A stretch of DNA of 64,000 bases from UBA5359 sp002410925 [NCBI: bacterium UBP13_UBA5359] (lineage in GTDB: Bacteria > UBP13 > UBA5359). The stretch covers positions 62,001-126,000 of the forward strand of contig DHPR01000013.1 in the NCBI GenBank assembly GCA_002410925.1, in the 5' to 3' direction. A model generated the notes under the pieces. The model was not told the origin of the DNA, made no database searches, and saw only the letters and a program-made list of their open reading frames with translations. The translations under genes and the position numbers were made by a program. Positions 8,455 to 16,762 of this stretch are shown in pieces (position 1 is the first letter of the stretch; every line of letters begins with the position of its first letter).

Positions 8455-11409
8455 ATGAGCGAATTACAGAACAAGAATAGCGCGCTGAATAGAGTAATAC
8501 CGCGCATATCCGTACAATATTTTCTTAACCACAATTTAGAGGCCGACGAGGTGGCAAGCCAGGTAGAAGCGATGGCCCGGGCAGGTATTGAGTGTATACT
8601 ATTGCATCCGAGACAGGGGCTTAAAACCCCCTGGCTTTCAAAACGATGGCAGGAGATAGTGCAATCAATATATAGAAAAGCCGCCGAATGCGGCGTCGGG
8701 ATAGCTATATGGGATGAGTATCCCTTTCCCAGTGGCAATGCCGGAGGCTTGCTTGTTTCCGAACATCCGGAGCTTGTCGGCAGGCATCTCGAATTTCTCG
8801 TTTACCCGATAATAGCGGAGAAGCATATCTATAAATTCGTAAGCGATGACAATTCTCAGGAACTCGGGCATCTGCTCGGTGGCTATGTGGTGCACCAGGG
8901 AGAAGTGATGGATTTTAGCGAAAGGTGTGGATTGGTAGATAGCAAGGAGGATACCAGAAGGCGCATCCAGCATGCCGATTACCAGCCTTCCATCTTTCCT
9001 TATCAATATCCTCATTTCCGGTGGGCCTCCATGGATCATCGCCATGCTATGTATCTTGAGGATCCCGAACGCTTTGCCGGCGGCTATGTGATCGGCGTGG
9101 CGGCATACAGCAATTTGCAACATCGGTATTACGCACAAAGTGATCTTCTTAACAAACAGACTTTGGAAAAGTACGTGGAAAAGGTCCATACATATTACAA
9201 CGATCTGGCCACAGAAGATGGATGCCTGCCATACTATGCTTTTACCGACGAGCCCGGCCCCAGTGGTTCCTATCCCTGGACACCTTCCTTCTTCGATGAG
9301 TTTCAAAAGGATCATGGTTACGAACTGAAGCCTTTGATGCCTCACCTCAGCTTTGATATCAACGATATCAGCATCCAGGTCAGAAGGGATTACAGGAAGA
9401 CACAGGCACGATTATTTGCAGAGAACTATCTCGGTACTATAGCAGGGTGGTGCCGCAAGCATGGCATGCGCTTAGGGGGACATCTGCCAAGGCTTGAGAT
9501 GATAGGTGAATGCGATAATTTCCCGTACAAGTTCAGGGCGTGCAGCTATATGGACATTCCTACTCACGATCCATTGGGCAGCAATACATGCAAAAAGGAT
9601 CTTGTATTGCGCACGATAGCCATGAAAATTGCCGTCTCTGCATCCAGGATCTTTGGCAAAAAGGATGTCCTTACCGATAGTTTTGCTCTGCTTCCCGATT
9701 CGGCGTCGATAAGGGAGATAAAGAACTCTGCTGATTGGCAGATGTTTGCCGGTGTAAACTGCTTTGCTATTCACAATTTCTCTTATTCCATTGCCGGAGC
9801 GCGCAAGGATGAGGCACCGCCTTCTTACTTTTATCATCAGCCATGGTTTTCCATGATGAAAGACCTGACAGGCTATATGAGCGAAACGTGCGAGTATTTA
9901 CGGGAAGCATTATTCCCCTCCGAAGTGGCCATAATTCTGCCGGAGACCACAGTCAACGCCTTTTCCGGCAGCCCTGAAGAACATCGAAAGCGCCGTCAGG
10001 AGATAACAGAAACCTATATTGCGCTTGGAGGAGCACTTCTCGATGCTCGGGTTGCATTTGAATTTACGGATGAAAGAGGTGTTTGCGAGGCCGAAACGAG
10101 TGACGGATTTCTGAAGCTGTCATCGCTGCGTTTCAAGTGGGTCCTGCTCCCCGATTTAAGCTATATTGAGGAAGAAACGGCTGTAAAGCTGGAGAAGGCC
10201 GCTGCTTCCGGCATAAAAGTCGTCTGCGTAGGCAGGAAGCCCATGCTTGTATCCTGCAAGGGAGAGAAGAAGATATGTGCATGGGATGCCACCGGAATAA
10301 GCTTCTGTGCGATGGAGGATATCGGCAATCTGGTTTTTGACGACTTCGATGTGAGGGGCGGAACAGAGGGTACAGAGAGTATCTGGGCCTCAAGAGTTAT
10401 AAAAGATGGCGTGGAGGGAACGTATCTCTTTAACGCATCAAACCGCTTGTTCGATGGCTTCGTTAGAGAAAGCAGGGTTGTTCTTTATCCTTACAGCGGG
10501 CTTCTTATAAGGGATATAAGCGCAATTGACCAGATTGCGGCTACCGGTGGTCTAAGTGCCCTGGAGAGCGGCGATTGCAAGATTATCGACCGTTTCAGGG
10601 TTGCCTTCAACAACAATCAATGTCCGCTCTATGTGTGGCAGGTTATACCATGCGCCGATCTCGATAGGGGGGGCGTCTGGGAGAGGTCTCCTGCCATAAA
10701 TCTAATGGAGGAGAGGACCGTTGAACGGCTGAAAAGCGATACATATTACTTTTCCAGATTTATCACCGGCGGGGCAATCGATAATCTGAGACTTATTATT
10801 GAACCACTGGAAGACGGCATATTGCCGGATATCTGGTGGAACGATCATAAGCTGGAAGGATTTGAGATGACTTCCGACTTTGACATATTCAATTACAGTC
10901 TTTCTATACCCCGGGAATACTTCTGTAAAGATGCTCCTCAGTTGCATATATTGAAGGTAAAGGTGCCTGAAGGATCTTTTGGCTTTTGCGATGCACCTGT
11001 GCTCGTGGGCGATTTTGAAGTCTCCATCGATCATGCGCTGCATGGCATGCCAAGATTAGATTCTCATAATGGTATATATGATAACGCGCTGCCTGCAAGC
11101 TGGAGTTCCTTTGGTCGAATGTTTTACTCAGGCGATTCCCTTTACAGCTTCGATATCGAGGTCGACGAAGAAAGCAGCCGCAAGGATTGCTGGATGCGCC
11201 TGGGAGAAGTGGAAGCCCTGGCAGAGGTCAGTGTGGATGGAGCTTTAAAATGCCGTTCATTCAGCCCTCCTTACACGGTTTGTATGGGACGATTACCAAA
11301 GGGTAGGCACAAAGTGGAGATAAGGGTAATAAACACTCTTGCCAACCGCTTGCGTTGTCAATGGCGCAAATCAGGGCTGTTGAGCGAGGTAGAGGTGTAC
11401 TTTTCGTGA
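8455..11409 (+). CDS. Second GH106-like glycoside hydrolase
   Basis: GAGGGAG at 8443-8449 places the start at ATG 8455, not at the longer ATG 8428. The 984-residue product is a distant paralogue of the protein at 851. It has an early ECILLHPRQGLKTPWLSKRW segment (compare YFMHSRVGLVTRYLSNEW), an AIWDEYPFPSGNAGG motif, YYAFTDEP near residue 262, a middle flavodoxin-like region (WVLLPDLSYIEEETAVKL), and C-terminal sandwiches ending in VEIRVINTLANRL. No signal peptide is visible. It lies 245 bp after the secreted protein gene and just upstream of the intact lacI gene, so regulation by that LacI protein is likely. Rhamnosidase activity is only a family-level guess. Confidence 0.7.
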   Translation: MSELQNKNSALNRVIPRISVQYFLNHNLEADEVASQVEAMARAGIECILLHPRQGLKTPWLSKRWQEIVQSIYRKAAECGVGIAIWDEYPFPSGNAGGLLVSEHPELVGRHLEFLVYPIIAEKHIYKFVSDDNSQELGHLLGGYVVHQGEVMDFSERCGLVDSKEDTRRRIQHADYQPSIFPYQYPHFRWASMDHRHAMYLEDPERFAGGYVIGVAAYSNLQHRYYAQSDLLNKQTLEKYVEKVHTYYNDLATEDGCLPYYAFTDEPGPSGSYPWTPSFFDEFQKDHGYELKPLMPHLSFDINDISIQVRRDYRKTQARLFAENYLGTIAGWCRKHGMRLGGHLPRLEMIGECDNFPYKFRACSYMDIPTHDPLGSNTCKKDLVLRTIAMKIAVSASRIFGKKDVLTDSFALLPDSASIREIKNSADWQMFAGVNCFAIHNFSYSIAGARKDEAPPSYFYHQPWFSMMKDLTGYMSETCEYLREALFPSEVAIILPETTVNAFSGSPEEHRKRRQEITETYIALGGALLDARVAFEFTDERGVCEAETSDGFLKLSSLRFKWVLLPDLSYIEEETAVKLEKAAASGIKVVCVGRKPMLVSCKGEKKICAWDATGISFCAMEDIGNLVFDDFDVRGGTEGTESIWASRVIKDGVEGTYLFNASNRLFDGFVRESRVVLYPYSGLLIRDISAIDQIAATGGLSALESGDCKIIDRFRVAFNNNQCPLYVWQVIPCADLDRGGVWERSPAINLMEERTVERLKSDTYYFSRFITGGAIDNLRLIIEPLEDGILPDIWWNDHKLEGFEMTSDFDIFNYSLSIPREYFCKDAPQLHILKVKVPEGSFGFCDAPVLVGDFEVSIDHALHGMPRLDSHNGIYDNALPASWSSFGRMFYSGDSLYSFDIEVDEESSRKDCWMRLGEVEALAEVSVDGALKCRSFSPPYTVCMGRLPKGRHKVEIRVINTLANRLRCQWRKSGLLSEVEVYFS

Positions 11410-11486
11410 AAATTGCATGAATACAAAAGAGCAGGAGAAATCATGCCGTTCAGCCCGTATGTCGGCACATCAACGCCTACATGCGC

Positions 11487-11515
11487 TTGACACTTTAACT
11501 GTTAAAAGGTAAAAT
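11487..11515 (+). promoter_or_regulatory. lacI promoter with palindromic operator in the spacer
   Basis: TTGACA (11487-11492), a 17-base spacer and TAAAAT (11510-11515) form the promoter. The spacer carries TTTAACTGTTAAA (11494-11506), a perfect palindrome around one base. The copy at 3905 keeps both arms and swaps only the central base (A for T), as expected for a selected dyad. Position between -35 and -10 predicts repression by steric block, probably by the LacI protein encoded 47 bp downstream. Confidence 0.75.
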
Positions 11516-11561
11516 GATGAATAACAGGGTAACAAGTTTCGTAAACGTTAGGGAGCTTGCT

Positions 11562-12593
11562 ATGCGATCTGAAAACTCTAAAACAATTTCGATGGCGGAC
11601 GTGGCCAGGCTGGCTCTTGTCAGCAAGGCCACCGTGTCGAAGGTACTTAACGGCAAACCGGGCGTTTCCGAGGATACGAGGGCGAGGGTTCGCCGTGTTT
11701 GCGAAGAAAACGGATATCGTCTTAATACCAGCATACAGGACCTTGTCAGAGAGAGGCGAACCGGATCTACCCGCAGCATAGCATTCGTACTGGTAGGCAA
11801 AGAATTCTCCGATCCCGCTTATTCCCGGTTCATCGATGGAATAGCCGGATGCGCTGCGGAAAATAATTTCCACCTTGTTTTTACGAGCCTTACCGGCAAT
11901 GAAACGCTGATGTATGATCTTCCGCCCATACTCAGAGACGGAAGAGTCGACGGGTTGCTGATTTCGGGCACACTGACATCCAAGACTATCGCCATAGTCC
12001 ATAAATTGGGCATACCTCATGTGGTGCTGGGTAATTACAGCAGCAGCATAAAAGGCCATTCACCCGTTGTGGAAATAAACTTGAGCATAGGTATTTACAA
12101 AGCATTTGAGCAGCTTAAACTTGCCGATAAAAGAAGAATAGCTTTCTTTGATGAGGATCTGAATCGCTATCTGAATAAAACAATCTTTGAGGCCTTCAAG
12201 GCTTCCCTGCAGGAGAACGACCTTACGTTCTATCAGGATCTGGTATATGTAGGCGCAGGCAGTATGGCGGGGGCTTTTTCCGCATTGAAAGATCTATTCA
12301 GCGCTGATAAGCTACCGTTTGATGCTATTTTTTGCCATGATTTCAGGGTTGCCAGTGAGATAAGCCATTTGATAACCGGACGTTTTGGGCTTAAAGGAGC
12401 GATAGATATCATACTTGTAACCTCGAGACCTTACTCTTATTACAGGCTTCCGGTACCCGCCGTATACATCGACGACAACATGGATTCTATCGCTTACAGC
12501 GGTACGAATTTACTGCTTGCAGCTATTATGCAGGGCGAAGATATCAGTGACCAGAATATACTGATAAAGTCTACCGTGGAGGTTTCTCTTTAA
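11562..12593 (+). CDS. LacI-family transcriptional regulator
   Basis: The 343-residue product has the canonical LacI headpiece: MADVARLALVSKATVSKVLNGKPGVSEDTRARV gives the helix-turn-helix and hinge, followed by a RSIAFVLV strand that begins the periplasmic-binding-protein-like sensor domain (about 65-335). A late VPAVYIDDN segment corresponds to the end of that fold. ATG 11562 is preceded by AGGGAG at 11550-11555; the earlier ATG at 11514 overlaps the -10 box and cannot be the start. It is transcribed toward a pseudopilin gene and lies downstream of the GH106-like gene, so it likely controls cassette A and itself through the palindrome at 11494-11506. The effector is probably a sugar, identity unknown. 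Confidence 0.9.
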   Translation: MRSENSKTISMADVARLALVSKATVSKVLNGKPGVSEDTRARVRRVCEENGYRLNTSIQDLVRERRTGSTRSIAFVLVGKEFSDPAYSRFIDGIAGCAAENNFHLVFTSLTGNETLMYDLPPILRDGRVDGLLISGTLTSKTIAIVHKLGIPHVVLGNYSSSIKGHSPVVEINLSIGIYKAFEQLKLADKRRIAFFDEDLNRYLNKTIFEAFKASLQENDLTFYQDLVYVGAGSMAGAFSALKDLFSADKLPFDAIFCHDFRVASEISHLITGRFGLKGAIDIILVTSRPYSYYRLPVPAVYIDDNMDSIAYSGTNLLLAAIMQGEDISDQNILIKSTVEVSL

Positions 12594-12671
12594 GCCTTTG
12601 AAATATTCTATGATATTTTAAGGAATAATGTCTGCTGGATAACAAAACTATTAAAGTAAAGGATGTGCGAA

Positions 12672-13337
12672 ATGAAGGGGTTAAGAAGCAACAAGGGGTT
12701 TACGTTGATTGAACTGCTAGTCGTTATTGCAATTATAGCGATTCTGGCAGCTATTCTCTTCCCGGTCTTCGGTAAAGCAAGGGCCAAAGCCAGGCAGGCT
12801 ACGTGCCAAAGTAATCTCAAACAACTGGGGTTAGCCTTTGCCATGTATCTGCAGGACTGGGATGAGGTTTTTCCGCCGCAAAGCAAAGATAATGAAAATC
12901 AATGGGGCTGGGTGTTAAAAGAATCTAAATATATAACAAATAATCGGATAATGGTCTGCCCTGATGCCGGACATCTTGATCACGCCACAGGGTTCGCCGA
13001 TTTTCCCAACGATGCCTGGAGATATTCTTACGTTAATTACGGTTATAATTTCAATTATCTCGGCTCTTATTACAACGGTACTGCTTATGTGTTCCCTGCG
13101 CGGAGCCTGGCCGATATTAAACGCACAAGTGAGACAATACTGTTGGCCGACGCTTATTATGATCCTGCTGCCGCTAACAGGCCAGCCAACGTGTTAAGCA
13201 GCGTTAACACCGGAACTTTTGTTATTCACGATCGCCATAACGAGGGAGCAAACGTTCTATGGGTTGATGGTCATGTATCATGGAAATATAATGCTCGCAG
13301 TACAATTCAGGTAGCGAATTATATGAACGGCAAGTAG
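12672..13337 (+). CDS. H-X9-DG pseudopilin (DUF1559 type), cassette A
   Basis: ATG 12672 is chosen over 12663 because AAAGGA at 12658-12663 then has proper spacing. The 221-residue product starts with a short basic leader, the type IV prepilin cleavage site KGFTLIELL and a hydrophobic helix ending [17 protein letters not shown]. Near the C-terminus is [13 protein letters not shown], the H-X9-DG signature of the DUF1559/SBP_bac_10 family. Such proteins would be processed by a prepilin peptidase and held in the membrane or assembled in a pseudopilus; their biochemical role is not established. The gene is 78 bp after lacI on the same strand. Two relatives in this window (14836, 26640) also sit beside regulators. 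Confidence 0.9.
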   Translation: MKGLRSNKGFTLIELLVVIAIIAILAAILFPVFGKARAKARQATCQSNLKQLGLAFAMYLQDWDEVFPPQSKDNENQWGWVLKESKYITNNRIMVCPDAGHLDHATGFADFPNDAWRYSYVNYGYNFNYLGSYYNGTAYVFPARSLADIKRTSETILLADAYYDPAAANRPANVLSSVNTGTFVIHDRHNEGANVLWVDGHVSWKYNARSTIQVANYMNGK

Positions 13338-13346
13338 ATATTGGAG

Positions 13347-13395
13347 ACAACTCCTTGCATTTGACAAGGCCTTCTGCCAGAGCCGCCAACTGCTT
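13347..13395. repeat. Dispersed repeat R2, copy 1
   Basis: This 49-bp segment matches 23225-23273 at 42 of 49 positions without gaps by hand alignment. It contains TTGACA and the conserved block TTCTGCCAGAGCCGCCAACT. In one frame it reads DKAFCQSRQLL, similar to the DKTFCQSRQLL that runs into the IS110 transposase remnant at the second copy. It may therefore be a small transposase fragment, or a separate element. It lies between the cassette A pseudopilin and the R1 copy at 13484. Confidence 0.6.
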
Positions 13396-13483
13396 ATGCC
13401 ATCCGAGAGCGGCCTGAAGCTGCTCAGGTGATATGACCGTTTGCCCGCAAATTGACCATGCTGAATGGCCGTAGGTAACGAAT

Positions 13484-13603
13484 GGGGTCAGGAGTTTACA
13501 TTTAGCCTTTGGCATAGTAGCGTAGAATAGCAGCTATGCCATCGCAAGCAGAGCGAAAAAGAGCTTGGCAGCGCTTCGATGAGTGAAGTAAATCCCTGAC
13601 CCC
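13484..13603 (+). repeat. Dispersed repeat R1 (RAYT-derived miniature element), internally deleted copy
   Basis: The left end is GGGGTCAGGAGTTTACATTT and the right end GTAAATCCCTGACCCC, an inverted-repeat pair. The body shares CAGCTATGCCATCG, AGCAGAGCGA and TTGGCAGCGCTTCGATGAGTGAAG with the copies at 25151 and 35058, but the MARHFRIEY-coding segment of those copies is degenerate here. It lies between the convergent ends of the cassette A pseudopilin and the araC-type gene, so it marks the border between cassettes A and B. Confidence 0.8.
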
Positions 13604-13619
13604 TCTTGTTTACAGTTGA

Positions 13620-14489
13620 TTATCTCTTCAGAAGGAAGTTGTTGCAATCATCCCTGTATAAGCTGGGGGAGAGTCGGTTGATCTTCTTGAAAATCTTGGA
13701 GAAGACTTTGGGCTCATGGTAGCCGACGGATTTAGCTATCTGCTCTATAGTGCAATCCGAGTTGGCCAGGAGCATTCTTGCTCTGTTTATACGTAGGTTA
13801 AGTAGAAAAGACGATGGCGACAAGCCGGTAACGCGTTTGAAAAGGCGGCAGAAATAACTGCGCTCCAGACCAAGTTCGCTTGCTATATCTGCGATTCTGA
13901 TATCTTCGCTGTAATTCAATTCCATGATATTGATTGCTTGTTTGGCATAACGGGTTTCGGAATTTTGCACCAGAGGCGACCGTTCTCTGTCCGTGTGAGT
14001 TATCAGTTCAGCCATCAACAAAAAGAAAAGGCCCTGCTGTCTTACCCCTGCTCCCGTTAGCGTGCCGTCGATGCTCAGCATCTCCGACAGAATTCGCCGG
14101 ACGGCATGCTTCTGTGATAATCGTATAATGGGATCGGCCAGTGACAGGCCGCAGCTGTAAAGGTACTCATCCACTCGTGCCCCGTTAAAGGCGAAGTAAG
14201 CGTATGTCCACGGCGTCTTTTTATCTGCTTCCCATGATACGGATGCATCCGGATAAGCAAGAATGCATCTGTTCCGTTGTACGGCATAGCTTGCACCACC
14301 GGTATGGAACGTTCCGCATCCTTCCAATACGATATAAAATGTATAATGTTCCCTTATATGCAACGGGCTATTCTGCTCCGGAAGGCACTTCTCTTGCCCG
14401 TAAAAGAGCAAAGCCAGATCCATATTTTTATGACCGGGATAGATAACTTTATGCATGTGCGGGCTTTTGATCGGGCTGAGTTCCCTCAT
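13620..14489 (-). CDS. AraC-family transcriptional regulator
   Basis: The product, 289 residues from the ATG at 14489, has an N-terminal cupin-like sugar-sensing domain (about 15-150, HIREHYTFYIVLEGCGTF) and a C-terminal pair of helix-turn-helix motifs. The first is IRIADIASELGLERSYFCRLFKRVTGLSP; the second, CTIEQIAKSVGYHEPKVFSKIFKK, ends close to the C-terminus. It is divergent from the pseudopilin gene at 14836, the usual position for a regulator of that operon, so cassette B is its likely target. Upstream frames allow a longer start at 14564, but those residues look non-coding. No ribosome binding site precedes 14489; see the adjacent promoter entry for a possible leaderless start. Confidence 0.88.
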   Translation of the reverse strand: MRELSPIKSPHMHKVIYPGHKNMDLALLFYGQEKCLPEQNSPLHIREHYTFYIVLEGCGTFHTGGASYAVQRNRCILAYPDASVSWEADKKTPWTYAYFAFNGARVDEYLYSCGLSLADPIIRLSQKHAVRRILSEMLSIDGTLTGAGVRQQGLFFLLMAELITHTDRERSPLVQNSETRYAKQAINIMELNYSEDIRIADIASELGLERSYFCRLFKRVTGLSPSSFLLNLRINRARMLLANSDCTIEQIAKSVGYHEPKVFSKIFKKINRLSPSLYRDDCNNFLLKR

Positions 14490-14523
14490 GCGGCTATTAT
14501 AACAAATTTGAATGCGATTTAAA
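14490..14523 (-). promoter_or_regulatory. Promoter of the araC-type gene, possibly leaderless
   Basis: On the minus strand TATAAT occupies 14501-14496, exactly six bases before the ATG at 14489. TTTAAA at 14523-14518 is a poor -35 with a 16-base spacer. With a normal distance from the -10 box, transcription would begin at or next to the start codon, so the mRNA would have no leader. The missing Shine-Dalgarno sequence fits this reading. Confidence 0.5.
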
Positions 14524-14835
14524 AGAATAGGGAAGTAGGGGCTTTTTATGTCACAAAAGAACACATAAATGCAACATGACAGGGTTTGATATTCCGTTGC
14601 AAGATGATAAGGTTAACTCAAGCAGTTTTTGCAGTGCCGCTCAACGATTGCCAACCGCTACTCCTTTTTGCCTGGGAAGAGGATGAAGCGCCGGATCGCT
14701 CAGTTGAAGCTTACGGCGGTGCTGGCGATCACTGACTATGAAGGCTTCTTTGTTGCATCTGCGGATAAATGGTTTCAGCCTTGCAAGGGTGGAATATGAT
14801 ATGATGAATAGCATATTAAATCAGGAGGTGCTCGA
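14490..14835. other. Intergenic region between divergent araC-type and pseudopilin genes
   Basis: This stretch of about 346 bp holds the araC-type promoter at its left and AGGAGGTG (14823-14830) for the pseudopilin gene at its right. TGTCA (14549-14553) and TGACA (14577-14581) form a widely spaced inverted repeat that could be a regulator site; this is weak. Around 14620-14790 short frames are open (for example one beginning at the ATG in AGGATGAAGCGCC) but show no family resemblance. I see no RNA gene. Confidence 0.4.
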
Positions 14836-15468
14836 GTGAAGAGAAGAAAGTCAGGGTTTACGCTTATCGAATTGCTGGTCGTCATTGCAATCATCGCGAT
14901 TCTCGCGGCTATCCTCTTCCCGGTCTTTGCCCGGGCAAGAGAGAAGAGCAGGGCGGCCACCTGCCAGAGCAATCTGAAACAGATTGGACTGGGCCTGGCC
15001 ATGTATGCTCAGGACTGGGATGATTATCTCTATCCCGCCGCAAGATCGGGCAACTGGAAGGATATGCTGGTGGATTGTAACACCGGCAAGGGATATGTGC
15101 CCGATGGAGTCTGGAGATGCCCCAGTGATCCTGATCCCACAGCATGGCAGAAGATAAATTACAGCTATGCGATTTCATATTACGCGCTTTTTGATACTCC
15201 GCCCTGGACGTCCATATGGGGAGGTGGCTTCTCCAGCGAAACAGCCGTCGTCCTCGACTGTATCAATTCTATTGGCGCAGTTTATCCTAATACGCCGGCA
15301 AGGGTATCCGATCGTCACAGCGAGGGAGCGAATATTCTCTTCAAGGATGGCCATGTCAAGTGGATGCGTTATACCAGCATACCTGGATATCGCTATCACA
15401 AGTTCTGGGGCTGTGACAAAAATATCGTTCCCGAGGGCGGTCTGAAATACTGGCCGGAATACAACTGA
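14836..15468 (+). CDS. H-X9-DG pseudopilin (DUF1559 type), cassette B
   Basis: The gene has a GTG start at 14836 with AGGAGGTG five bases upstream. The 210-residue product begins [14 protein letters not shown], a class III (type IV prepilin) leader of seven residues ending in glycine. The hydrophobic helix continues to [17 protein letters not shown], followed by the family block [20 protein letters not shown]. The C-terminal signature is [14 protein letters not shown] prepilin peptidase and an inner-membrane assembly platform would be needed for processing and display; neither is in this window. The gene is 48 bp ahead of a Gfo/Idh/MocA oxidoreductase on the same strand and divergent from the AraC regulator. 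It resembles the pseudopilins at 12672 and 26640 at both ends, while the middle differs. Confidence 0.9.
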   Translation: MKRRKSGFTLIELLVVIAIIAILAAILFPVFARAREKSRAATCQSNLKQIGLGLAMYAQDWDDYLYPAARSGNWKDMLVDCNTGKGYVPDGVWRCPSDPDPTAWQKINYSYAISYYALFDTPPWTSIWGGGFSSETAVVLDCINSIGAVYPNTPARVSDRHSEGANILFKDGHVKWMRYTSIPGYRYHKFWGCDKNIVPEGGLKYWPEYN

Positions 15469-15516
15469 TCTACCAATAATATTTTAGGATAATATTTTAG
15501 GAGCGTGTAACAGGAA

Positions 15517-16707
15517 ATGAAGATTGGCTTTATAGGCTGTGGCAGGCGAGCGGCGGTCTTTGCGCGTGAATTGAAAAAGGTGACGAAGGGGAGGGTGGAG
15601 TATGCTGCCCTGGCCGACAGCAACTTGGCCTTCGGAGAACGTTTCAAGGGTATTTATTGTGAGAAGGATACGCCGCTCTATGAAGATTATCATGAGATGC
15701 TGGAGAGGCACACTGACCTCGATGGAGTGATCATATCCTCTCCGCAGGATACGCATGAGGATGCCGCTCTGGCCGCTCTAAAGAGCGGCGCTCATATTCT
15801 GCTGGAAAAGCCTCTGGCCACCACCCCGCAAGCTTGCATCAATATTCTGGAGGCAGAGAGGCGCATCGGCAAAAGGATCACTCTGGGCTTCGTGCTGCGT
15901 TATACACCTTTTTATCGCAAGGTGAAGGAACTGGTAAATATGGGTCTTTGCGGCGATATACTGACCGGCAATGCCGAGGAGATCGTCAATCCCGGCGTTA
16001 CCAGAAGCATGACGAGCACCTGGCGGCGCAAGCAGGAGCATGCCGGGGACATGCTTTTAGAGAAGTGTTGTCACGATCTGGATATAATCACCTGGCTTAT
16101 GGGCAAGCTGCCCATAAGCGTCAATTCCTACGGCAACCTGAAGGCTTTTCGCAAAAAGGATGGCGCCGGGCCTCGCTGCAGCAGTTGTCGCATAGCCTCA
16201 CGATGCACATATTATGTGGATATAAGCAGAGATGATCCTGCTTATGTTCGTACGACCTATGATGAATGCGTTTATGATGGCGGCATGGAGACCTGCGATC
16301 ATCAAGTCGTCAGCCTGGAATATGAGGATGGCGCTCTCTTTAACTTTACGGTGACGCTGGGGGCGAGCATGTCATTGCGTACCATACGGCTTATAGGCAC
16401 AAGGGGCATGCTGCACGGCGGACCGATCTCCAACAGGATAGATGCGGCGGTCACCATGCCTTGCTCGGAAAAATGTGTTACCAACACCTATGATATTATC
16501 GGCAACAATGGAGGGCACTACGGTGGAGACGAGGCGCTTTGCCGTTCCTTCATAGCGGCTGTAAAGGGAGGCAACGGCATGCCCGTGGCCAGTGTGGAGG
16601 ATGGTTTGCACAGTAGCATGATCGCCTTTGCCGCGGAAAGGTCACGTCTTGAAGGCAGGCGTGTGGACCTGGTGCGGTTTTATGAAGAGTTTGGCCTGAA
16701 GATATAG
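15517..16707 (+). CDS. Gfo/Idh/MocA-family NAD(P)-dependent oxidoreductase
   Basis: The 396-residue product begins MKIGFIGCGRRAAVFA, a Rossmann nucleotide-binding strand-loop (GCGRR). HILLEKPLATTP near residues 92-103 contains the EKP motif of the family. The C-terminal alpha/beta domain includes KCCHDLDIITWLMG, which supplies the conserved histidine and aspartate of the active site. A cysteine set C-X2-C-X5-C follows (CSSCRIASRC), also present in the oxidoreductase at 19854, and probably binds a metal or is structural. Members oxidise or epimerise sugars, inositols or their acids. An AGGAG at 15499-15503 is 13 bases from ATG 15517, longer than usual. It is probably co-transcribed with the pseudopilin gene before it. 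Confidence 0.88.
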   Translation: MKIGFIGCGRRAAVFARELKKVTKGRVEYAALADSNLAFGERFKGIYCEKDTPLYEDYHEMLERHTDLDGVIISSPQDTHEDAALAALKSGAHILLEKPLATTPQACINILEAERRIGKRITLGFVLRYTPFYRKVKELVNMGLCGDILTGNAEEIVNPGVTRSMTSTWRRKQEHAGDMLLEKCCHDLDIITWLMGKLPISVNSYGNLKAFRKKDGAGPRCSSCRIASRCTYYVDISRDDPAYVRTTYDECVYDGGMETCDHQVVSLEYEDGALFNFTVTLGASMSLRTIRLIGTRGMLHGGPISNRIDAAVTMPCSEKCVTNTYDIIGNNGGHYGGDEALCRSFIAAVKGGNGMPVASVEDGLHSSMIAFAAERSRLEGRRVDLVRFYEEFGLKI

Positions 16708-16762
16708 GTAAATATAAGGAAGGTCGTGGATGTTGCGGCATCCCGGTATCAGGAGGTATCGT

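Noticed and set aside
11514-11561. ATG 11514 as the start of the lacI gene
   Set aside because: It overlaps the -10 box of the promoter; ATG 11562 has a proper AGGAG-like site and begins the conserved headpiece.
14620-14795. Small protein gene between the araC-type and pseudopilin genes
   Set aside because: Short frames are open, but none has a ribosome binding site at proper distance or any family resemblance.
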